Assembly (NCBI GenBank): GCA_030640215.1
Contig: DAOWJU010000302.1
Location: forward strand, 1 to 5,315
Origin: Desulfuromonadales bacterium
GTDB lineage: Bacteria; Desulfobacterota; Desulfuromonadia; Desulfuromonadales; BM103
Reading direction: 5' to 3'
DNA length: 5,315 bases
How positions within the stretch are numbered: the stretch's first letter is position 1; the number at the start of each line of letters is the position of its first letter. Shown one piece after another: positions 1 to 4,868 of the stretch. The notes beneath the pieces are model-generated. The model was given only the letters and a program-made list of their open reading frames with translations. It did not search any database and was not told the origin of the DNA. A program made the translations under genes and the position numbers.

Positions 1-207
1 AAGAGACAGGGGGAATCTGACCACAAAGGGGTAACTGTGCCATAAATGCGACCAGGAGGGCATACAGGGAGCCACTTTTAGCAAAATTCGCCAGCCTTGA
101 CGATTAACTGGCGCAAAACACATCGACGAGAGGATTTTGACCAAAAATCTGGATGTCGGCAATCAATATTTATATAGGGCCGGTGGATCTGGGGTTGTCA
201 GGAGGGC

Positions 208-236
208 TTGTTTATATTTAGCTAGGTGAGTATTAT
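208..236 (+). promoter_or_regulatory. Candidate sigma-70-type promoter for the cyclase/regulator operon
   Basis: TTGTTT at 208-213 is separated by 17 nt from TATTAT at 231-236. The -10 hexamer matches the consensus at 5 of 6 positions, the -35 at only 3 of 6, and the spacing is ideal. Transcription would start near 243, giving a leader of about 47 nt before the TTG start codon at 290. The surrounding DNA is AT-rich, so chance matches are likely. Confidence 0.3.
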
Positions 237-277
237 AAGTTTTAGTTTACATGCTAAGAACTTGATGATAAAGGCCT

Positions 278-284
278 GAGGGGG
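278..284 (+). promoter_or_regulatory. Ribosome binding site fixing the TTG start of the cyclase
   Basis: GAGGGGG lies 5 nt before the TTG at 290. An in-frame ATG at 299 would sit 14 nt away, too far for this site, so TTG at 290 is preferred. The difference is only three residues and does not touch any domain. Confidence 0.55.
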
Positions 285-289
285 TTGTC

Positions 290-1342
290 TTGAATGAAAT
301 GAATAATGCAAGTGATAGCAGGTTGATTGAACAAGTTGATGGCCTCAAAGGCATCTTGAACGTTGCTCAGGTCGTGGTCTCGTCACTTGATCTGGATGAG
401 GTGTTGCAGAACATTCTGCACAGCGCTATGGCTGTCATGGGTATGCCTGCTGGTTCCATTGCTCTTTATGATGAGAATTCCTCACAGCTTGAGTTGCGTG
501 CCCACGCTGGCCTCAGTAAGCAGTTCGTTGCCCTCGATCAATGGCGAGTCAGCCCCGGCGGCCTTACCCATGAAATCCTTGATCGAGGCGAACTTTTTAT
601 TATCAAAGACACTGAGGCTACCGATTTCTTCAATAACCCACTGGCAATCAAAGAGGGTATCCGCTCCCTGATTGCGGCCCCTCTGAAAATCCAGAGGAGA
701 ACGATCGGTGTGCTCTACCTTGATGATTTCAAGCCGCGAGAGTTCTTCGAGGAGAAGCTTGAGCTGCTCTCCGTCCTCACTTCCTTTGCAACCATGAGCA
801 TCGACCACGCCCGCTTGTACGAAAAAACTACGCAGCTTGCCTGTACCGACGGCTTGACAGGTCTTTACAACCATCGGCAGTTCAAAAAGAACTTTGCCGA
901 CGAGGTTGCGCGCGCCAACCGCTACAACAAGACCTTGTCCATCATCCTTTTTGATGTCGATGATTTTAAGAAATTCAATGATACTTACGGTCACCCCAAT
1001 GGCGACATCGTGCTTCAGGAAATGGCGACCATGTTGCATGAATTGTTGCGTGATTGCGATACCATTTACCGCTATGGTGGCGAGGAGTTTGTCGCTCTTC
1101 TGCCGGAAACAGCTCTGCCGGAAGCGGTCAAAGTGGCGGAGCGTATGCGTATTTTCGTCGAGACGGAATCTCCTCGTTATCTGACCGGAATTACCAAAAC
1201 TCATGGTGTCACGGTCAGTGTTGGTGTTGCTTCGCTTCCTGATGATGGCTCTGATACCACGCTACTGTTTAAATCGGTTGATGATCTGATGTACCAGGCC
1301 AAGGGCGATGGCAAAAATAAGGTGTACCATAATGGCTTATAG
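290..1342 (+). CDS. GAF-domain diguanylate cyclase (GGDEF protein)
   Basis: Predicted cytoplasmic enzyme of 350 residues that condenses two GTP into cyclic di-GMP. A short N-terminal helix leads into a GAF sensory domain (about 30-175) and then a GGDEF domain (about 180-347) opening with DGLTGLYN at 187. The catalytic signature is GGEEF at 263-267. Metal and substrate residues are in place: D222, N230, D239 and E265, with the same spacing as in PleD. An RxxD inhibitory site (R254, D257) lies at the standard distance, so product feedback inhibition is expected. No EAL or HD-GYP domain, signal peptide or membrane segment is present. The GAF ligand cannot be named from sequence. The start is TTG, supported by GAGGGGG upstream. 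The response regulator follows after 42 bp, suggesting one operon in which the cyclase may feed the same signalling output. The biochemical role is secure; the signal and physiological target are unknown. Confidence 0.93.
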   Translation: MNEMNNASDSRLIEQVDGLKGILNVAQVVVSSLDLDEVLQNILHSAMAVMGMPAGSIALYDENSSQLELRAHAGLSKQFVALDQWRVSPGGLTHEILDRGELFIIKDTEATDFFNNPLAIKEGIRSLIAAPLKIQRRTIGVLYLDDFKPREFFEEKLELLSVLTSFATMSIDHARLYEKTTQLACTDGLTGLYNHRQFKKNFADEVARANRYNKTLSIILFDVDDFKKFNDTYGHPNGDIVLQEMATMLHELLRDCDTIYRYGGEEFVALLPETALPEAVKVAERMRIFVETESPRYLTGITKTHGVTVSVGVASLPDDGSDTTLLFKSVDDLMYQAKGDGKNKVYHNGL

Positions 1343-1363
1343 ATGCTGGGCTTATAGAAACTG
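1334..1363 (+). repeat. 15-bp imperfect tandem duplication across the cyclase stop codon
   Basis: GGCTTATAGATGCTG (1334-1348) is followed directly by GGCTTATAGAAACTG (1349-1363), matching at 13 of 15 positions. The copies are in frame, so each carries the same Gly-Leu-TAG end. The upstream TAG at 1340-1342 terminates the cyclase and the second is redundant. It looks like a small local duplication, for instance from replication slippage. Confidence 0.7.
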
Positions 1364-1384
1364 GGTTGACGGTTTATAATTATT

Positions 1385-2749
1385 ATGGCCTCTGAACGTA
1401 TTCTGATTGTTGATGATGAAGATGGCATGCGCCGTTTGCTGGGTCGTGTTCTGACTCGGGAAGGCTATGAAACCTCTACCGTGGGCAGCGGCGCGGAAGC
1501 GTTGCGATTGGTTGCTAATGAGCGTTTCGATCTGGTTGTTACCGATATCAAGATGCCGGAGATGGATGGTCTGCAGCTTCTCGAAGAGCTGAAAGAGTTT
1601 GAGCCATCCTTGCCTATTATTGTCATGACTGCTTATGGAACGATTGAGAACGCAGTGCAGGCCTTGCGTTTTGGCGCTTATGATTACATCGCCAAACCTT
1701 TTGAAACCGACGAAATTAAGCTGACCGTTGCCAAGGCCCTGGAACGTGAGCGTTTACTGGCCGAGAATCGTTATCTGCACGCTGAGCTGGAGGGACGTTA
1801 CGACTTCTCCGGGATTATCGGTGGCTCGCCTGCGATGCAGGCGGTCTATGAGATGGCTTCGTCGGTTGCGGTCAGCAATGCGAATGTCTTGATTACCGGT
1901 GAATCAGGAACGGGTAAGGAGTTGATGGCCCGCTCAATCCATTATAGCTCGCCACGTAAGGAGAAACCTTTCGTCGTATTGAACTGTTCCGCGCTCTCAG
2001 AAAGCGTATTGGAGAGTGAGCTTTTTGGCCATGAAAAAGGTGCTTTTACCGGTGCTCTTGACATGCGCAAGGGACGTTTTGAAAGAGCTGATCAGGGCAC
2101 GCTCTTTATTGATGAAGTGGCCGAGATGAGTATGGCTGCACAAGTTAAATTACTGCGTGTGATTCAGGAGCATGAGTTCGAACGGGTCGGCGGTAACAAA
2201 ACAATCAGTGTCAACGTGCGCATTGTCGCTGCCACCAACAAGAAGCTGGAAGATCAGGTGAAAGAGGGCAAGTTTCGCGAAGACCTCTACTATCGATTGA
2301 ATGTTGTCAATATCAACATCCCGCCATTACGCTCAAGGCGTGAAGATATAGAGCCCCTGTCGCGGCATTTCCTGGAAAAATATACGGCTGAAACTGGCAA
2401 GAAAATCACCGATATGGCCCCTCGCGCTTTAAGCTGTCTGCTGGCTCACGATTGGCCCGGTAATGTCCGCGAGCTACAGAATGCTATTGAGCGGGCTGTT
2501 GTCCTCTCCAAGGGTAGCGAGTTGACGCCGAGGGATTTCCCGCAAGGCTTGCAAGGCGATGATCAGATCTGTCTACAGGTTCCGGAGAAGGGTGGTAGCC
2601 TCACAGAAATCCTCGAGGATCTTGAACGACAATTGATTCTGCAGACATTACAGCGTGAAGACGGTTCGCAGACCCGTGCTGCCGAAACTCTGGGGATCAA
2701 GCGGACGACGCTGCGTTACAAGATGGAAAAGTATCGTATGATTGATTAA
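1385..2749 (+). CDS. NtrC-family sigma-54-dependent response regulator
   Basis: Cytoplasmic transcription activator of 454 residues with the full three-domain architecture. The receiver domain (about 5-118) has the acidic pair D10/D11, phospho-acceptor D54, T82, Y101 and K104. The AAA+ domain (about 141-370) has Walker A GESGTGKE at 172-179, the sigma-54 contact loop GAFTGA at 219-224, Walker B GTLFIDE at 238-244 and a FREDLYYRLNV arginine-finger region around 297-307. The C-terminal Fis-type helix-turn-helix (about 408-454) contains SQTRAAETLGIKRTTLRYKM. Phosphorylation should drive oligomerisation and ATP-dependent opening of sigma-54 promoters. No histidine kinase is visible in the window, so its partner lies elsewhere. 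The start matches the family (MASERILIVDDE), yet no clear Shine-Dalgarno precedes ATG 1385; the upstream bases are AT-rich. A near-consensus sigma-54 promoter lies 91 bp downstream, making the lipoprotein operon its likely target. Confidence 0.95.
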   Translation: MASERILIVDDEDGMRRLLGRVLTREGYETSTVGSGAEALRLVANERFDLVVTDIKMPEMDGLQLLEELKEFEPSLPIIVMTAYGTIENAVQALRFGAYDYIAKPFETDEIKLTVAKALERERLLAENRYLHAELEGRYDFSGIIGGSPAMQAVYEMASSVAVSNANVLITGESGTGKELMARSIHYSSPRKEKPFVVLNCSALSESVLESELFGHEKGAFTGALDMRKGRFERADQGTLFIDEVAEMSMAAQVKLLRVIQEHEFERVGGNKTISVNVRIVAATNKKLEDQVKEGKFREDLYYRLNVVNINIPPLRSRREDIEPLSRHFLEKYTAETGKKITDMAPRALSCLLAHDWPGNVRELQNAIERAVVLSKGSELTPRDFPQGLQGDDQICLQVPEKGGSLTEILEDLERQLILQTLQREDGSQTRAAETLGIKRTTLRYKMEKYRMID

Positions 2750-2755
2750 CTCCTC

Positions 2756-2769
2756 GACAGAAACCTGTC
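2756..2769. promoter_or_regulatory. Inverted repeat, candidate activator-binding site (UAS)
   Basis: GACAG-AAAC-CTGTC is a perfect 5-bp dyad centred near 2762.5. That is about 105 bp upstream of the start site predicted from the sigma-54 promoter, within the usual range for enhancer sites of NtrC-type proteins. The position just after the regulator gene and the twofold symmetry suit a Fis-type HTH dimer. It could instead form a short RNA hairpin after the stop codon, but no U-tract follows. Confidence 0.4.
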
Positions 2770-2781
2770 ACCAGCACACTT

Positions 2782-2797
2782 AAAGAGACAGCTCTTT
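2782..2797 (+). promoter_or_regulatory. Second small dyad: weak terminator or additional operator
   Basis: AAAGAG-ACAG-CTCTTT is a 6-bp dyad with a 4-nt loop, ending in a run of four T that is then broken by AC. The stem is AT-rich and short, so it would be a weak intrinsic terminator for the regulator transcript at best. Its centre is 27 bp from the GACAG/CTGTC dyad and it also contains GACAG (2787-2791), so it may belong to the same regulatory array. Confidence 0.3.
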
Positions 2798-2840
2798 TAC
2801 GTCATCCCACTGAAATAGCACAGTTTTTAGCCATTTAGTC

Positions 2841-2856
2841 TGGTACGTTCCTTGCT
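2841..2856 (+). promoter_or_regulatory. Sigma-54 (-24/-12) promoter of the lipoprotein operon
   Basis: TGGTACGTTCCTTGCT fits the RpoN consensus TGGYACG-N4-TTGCW. The invariant GG (2842-2843) and GC (2854-2855) are separated by exactly 10 bp, the spacing this sigma factor requires. Taking the C at 2855 as -12 places transcription start near 2867, giving a leader of about 52 nt before the GTG at 2919. The promoter lies in an intergenic region, faces the downstream gene and follows a gene for a sigma-54 activator, all of which support it. Confidence 0.8.
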
Positions 2857-2908
2857 TTGATAGTGACTCGCCCTATGCCACGCATAGGTTGGTTTTAAAT
2901 CATTCATC

Positions 2909-2914
2909 AAGGAA
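2909..2914 (+). promoter_or_regulatory. Ribosome binding site fixing the GTG start at 2919
   Basis: AAGGAA ends 4 nt before GTG 2919. The longer reading from a TTG at 2889 has no such site and would add ten polar residues in front of the lipoprotein signal peptide. The GTG start puts the hydrophobic segment right at the N-terminus, as expected for a secreted protein. Confidence 0.7.
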
Positions 2915-2918
2915 CGCT

Positions 2919-3947
2919 GTGTATCGTCTGTTTTTTATAGCTGCTATCTTGCTCGCCGGGATAGCTCTGAGCCTCCCCGGTTGTAGCGACATCCCGACGG
3001 ATCGTACCTATGCGCTCTGGCTGGACCACGTTCCGACAAATAGCGATTGGGACAGGGCTTTGCCACGTGAAGTTAATGTCCGCGGTGGCCGTCCCCATAA
3101 GTTGCGCACATTCACCGATATCGATGAAGACACGGTTCATACCTCGACAGCTTCGTGCCATCATGGTTCACGCGTCCCGGAACCGGTTCCTGTAGACATC
3201 CGTGCTTTTTACACTGATAAAGACCTCTTCATGCGTTTGAGCTGGGAGGATGCAACGCGCGATCAGTCTATGCTGGACTGGCTGTACGATGGCGAAAAGT
3301 GGCAAAATAGTGGTCAGTTGGAAGATGGCTTTGGTTTGCTGTGGGATGCAAAAGGGCAGTTCAATAATTTTTCCTGTTCTTATGCCTGTCATATCAGTGA
3401 CTTTGGTGTTAATAAAGACAGCTTCCATGCCAACAACAAAATGCGTATGGCACAAAAGGATGATTGGCTGGATCTGTGGAACTGGAAAGCCGCCCGTACC
3501 GCAAAACTTGGCTTTGCTGATGATCGCTACCTGGATTTCGAGGGTATGCACGGCGACATTCCGGGAGAGCTCTTTACCAAGAATTCCAAAGTCCATTTGA
3601 GCAAGCTGGATGGTGTTCGACCTTTCGGTGAAGGTGATACACCGATCTACGATGCTGAGCGATTGCCAGCAAACGAGGGTTTTCGTCCACCTGGTAGTAT
3701 TGCTCCAGGCTACTTGATTAAGCGGCCGGTTGGCGGCCGGGCTGATGTCCTTGCGGTGTCACGTTATGAACAGGGTCGCTGGATTGTTACCCTGCGGCGT
3801 GCTTTACAGACCGGGGATCCCCATGATGTGGTCTTTGTGCCTGGCGATGAGATGGGGGTTGCCTTTGGTATGGCGTTGATGGATCATTCTCAGTTTGAAC
3901 ATTATGCTTCAAACACCGTTGAACGATTGGTGTTGCTGAAGAAATGA
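2919..3947 (+). CDS. Lipoprotein with ethylbenzene-dehydrogenase gamma-like heme-binding domain
   Basis: Predicted exported lipoprotein of 342 residues. The N-terminus is a short signal peptide with R3, a hydrophobic core (about 4-19) and the lipobox LPGC with the acylated cysteine at C22. The +2 residue is Ser, which by the E. coli Lol rule favours the outer membrane. The rest resembles the heme-binding family of ethylbenzene dehydrogenase and dimethylsulfide dehydrogenase gamma subunits: DLFMRLSWEDATRD, a CX3CH motif (C153, H158), DLWNWKAART around 187-196, and a C-terminal part with a RWIVTLRRALQTGD stretch. Known gamma subunits bind heme b through Met and Lys; K190 in the WKA motif is a candidate ligand, but alignment is needed. 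C80-H-H is a further possible metal or heme site. There is no CxxCH motif. It is probably an electron carrier or sensor. It is first in an operon behind a sigma-54 promoter, and no molybdenum subunit is visible beside it. Confidence 0.8.
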   Translation: MYRLFFIAAILLAGIALSLPGCSDIPTDRTYALWLDHVPTNSDWDRALPREVNVRGGRPHKLRTFTDIDEDTVHTSTASCHHGSRVPEPVPVDIRAFYTDKDLFMRLSWEDATRDQSMLDWLYDGEKWQNSGQLEDGFGLLWDAKGQFNNFSCSYACHISDFGVNKDSFHANNKMRMAQKDDWLDLWNWKAARTAKLGFADDRYLDFEGMHGDIPGELFTKNSKVHLSKLDGVRPFGEGDTPIYDAERLPANEGFRPPGSIAPGYLIKRPVGGRADVLAVSRYEQGRWIVTLRRALQTGDPHDVVFVPGDEMGVAFGMALMDHSQFEHYASNTVERLVLLKK

Positions 3948-3956
3948 ATAGTTAAA

Positions 3957-4088
3957 AGAGGCTCTTGCAAAAGTCGTCATCCTCGTGAAAACGGGGATTC
4001 AGGTTTTTGACAAATCCAGTGAACCTCTGGATTCCCGCCTTCGCGGGAATGACGGCTACTGGGCTTTAAAGACTTTTGCAAGAGGCTC
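3957..4088. repeat. MITE-like element with terminal inverted repeats and internal hairpins
   Basis: The left end at 3958-3975 (GAGGCTCTTGCAAAAGTC) and the right end at 4071-4088 (GACTTTTGCAAGAGGCTC) are inverted copies matching at 17 of 18 positions. AGAGGCTC also appears in direct orientation at both outer ends (3957-3964 and 4081-4088), so a target duplication of 7-8 bp flanking an 11-bp perfect inverted repeat is an alternative reading. Two hairpins lie inside. ATTCCCGC-CTTC-GCGGGAAT (4031-4050) is perfect. ATCCTCGT-GAAA-ACGGGGAT (3979-3998) has one G-T pair and looks like a decayed, inverted copy of the other. The ATTCCCGC/GCGGGAAT core resembles dispersed repeats known from many proteobacteria, such as neisserial dRS3. 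No transposase is encoded, so any movement would need one supplied in trans. Confidence 0.8.
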
Positions 4089-4101
4089 AAAAGTTAAAGG
4101 T

Positions 4102-4110
4102 AAAAGGAGA
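4102..4110 (+). promoter_or_regulatory. Ribosome binding site fixing the TTG start at 4117
   Basis: AAAAGGAGA is the best Shine-Dalgarno sequence in the window. Its AGGAG core ends 7 nt before TTG 4117. It overrides an in-frame GTG at 3985 that lies inside the MITE-like repeat and would prepend 44 repeat-encoded residues to a normal lipoprotein signal peptide. Confidence 0.85.
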
Positions 4111-4116
4111 ATCTCT

Positions 4117-4866
4117 TTGAAGAAACTGAAACTGATAGGCTTGTTGTTTGTTGTGATGTCCTTGCTTGCCGGGTGCGGCAGCGATGAGACCACATCAGCG
4201 AAGACGTCGTCCGGGAAGGGTCATCTGCTAGGGCAGGTCACTATGCCTCTGGAAGATGTCCGCCTTTATGTCTATAAGCCCGGCATGGACCTTTACGGCC
4301 CTGCTTATGCAATTTCTACCGCGACGGGTAACGATGGCAAGTTCGACATTGAACTTCCTGATGGTGATTATGTGGTAGTGGCCAGAAAACGCGCTAAAGG
4401 TGAGGAGACCGGCCCGGTCGTGGCTGGTGACAACCGCAGTGAGTTTATAAAGGTCAGTGTGCTGGGTAGTGTCGTTGATATGCAGATTTCAGCACCGGTG
4501 AAGATTGGTGACCAACGCAACTTTACCGGTGATATCGAGGAATCAACCACTGGTCTTGCCGGCCAGATTCTTGATAGCGACGGTCAGCCTGTGGCCGCTG
4601 CCAGGGTGCACGTCTATGATCATGTACAGATGTCGGAACGGCCGAAGTTTGTTTCTGAGAAAACCGGTCCGGACGGGCGTTACCTGATCTACCTGCCTGC
4701 TGGCGGCACCTACTACCTGGCTGCCCGTGATAAATTCGGTGGTCCTCCTAAACTTGGTGATCTCTACGGGCGCTATGATAAAGGCACCATCGAGCCTTCT
4801 GCCGTGGTGGTTAAGGAAGGGCAGCTGCTGAAACCGATTGATATAACCGTAACCAAGGTCTGGTAA
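4117..4866 (+). CDS. Lipoprotein with two carboxypeptidase-regulatory-like beta-sandwich domains
   Basis: Predicted exported lipoprotein of 249 residues. The signal peptide is textbook: basic MKKLK, a hydrophobic core, and lipobox LAGC with the acylated cysteine at C20. The +2 residue is Gly, compatible with the outer membrane. Two related beta-sandwich units follow. The first spans about 35-130, with DGKFDIELPDGDYVVVARK from 73. The second spans about 146-249, starting GLAGQILDSDGQPVAAARVHVYD, with DGRYLIYLPAGGTYYLAARD from 186. The G-x-V/I opening and the DG-x-F/Y...LP-G-Y signature are those of CarboxypepD_reg-like domains, which usually serve in binding or as structural modules rather than as enzymes. 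No catalytic residues are apparent. The TTG start is chosen because of the strong AAAAGGAGA site and the signal peptide. The stop is only 2 nt from the next gene, so translation is probably coupled. Specific function unknown. Confidence 0.85.
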   Translation: MKKLKLIGLLFVVMSLLAGCGSDETTSAKTSSGKGHLLGQVTMPLEDVRLYVYKPGMDLYGPAYAISTATGNDGKFDIELPDGDYVVVARKRAKGEETGPVVAGDNRSEFIKVSVLGSVVDMQISAPVKIGDQRNFTGDIEESTTGLAGQILDSDGQPVAAARVHVYDHVQMSERPKFVSEKTGPDGRYLIYLPAGGTYYLAARDKFGGPPKLGDLYGRYDKGTIEPSAVVVKEGQLLKPIDITVTKVW

Positions 4867-4868
4867 AG

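Larger units (their letters stand above)
1..289. other. Non-coding leader region upstream of the cyclase gene
   Basis: No gene is supported here. All three forward frames close early, with stops at about 18, 32 and 43, so at most a tail of some 14 residues could enter from the left. The first 60 bases are G-rich and the pentamer GACCA recurs at 20-24, 51-55 and 139-143. Two small inverted repeats occur: CGCCAG (89-94) with CTGGCG (108-113), and GATTTT (133-138) with AAAATC (144-149) around a GACCA loop. From about 160 onward the sequence becomes AT-rich and probably holds the promoter of the downstream operon. The left part could be an old insertion-sequence end, but that is only an impression. 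Confidence 0.5.

Noticed and set aside
1..63. Short reverse-strand reading (ATG at 63, open to the left edge, 21 codons)
   Set aside because: There is no ribosome binding site, the length is trivial, and the residues (MPSWSHLWHSYPFVV...) look like non-coding sequence.
184..198. Possible sigma-54 promoter upstream of the cyclase (TGGATC...TTGT)
   Set aside because: The spacing is right, but the -12 element has GT in place of the invariant GC and the -24 element is poor.
482..1204. Long reverse-strand open frame of 240 codons inside the cyclase
   Set aside because: It lies antisense to a complete GAF-GGDEF gene whose catalytic motifs are all intact. The translation shows no recognisable domain.
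1366..1380. TTGACG followed by TATAAT just before the response regulator
   Set aside because: The two hexamers are only 3 nt apart, so they cannot form one promoter, and no good -35 lies 17 nt upstream of the TATAAT.
2889..2918. Upstream TTG start for the heme lipoprotein
   Set aside because: It lacks a Shine-Dalgarno and would bury the signal peptide behind ten polar residues; GTG 2919 has AAGGAA at the right distance.
3375..3392. c-type heme attachment site in the heme-binding lipoprotein
   Set aside because: The motif is C-SYA-C-H, with three residues between the cysteines instead of two. It is not the standard CxxCH, and known relatives use heme b, so covalent attachment is not claimed.
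4031..4050. Perfect GC-rich hairpin as a rho-independent terminator
   Set aside because: No T-tract follows (GACGGC comes next), and the hairpin is explained as part of the inverted-repeat element.
3957..4088. CRISPR or attachment site
   Set aside because: There is a single palindromic unit with no repeated spacers and no integrase gene; the structure fits a MITE-like repeat.
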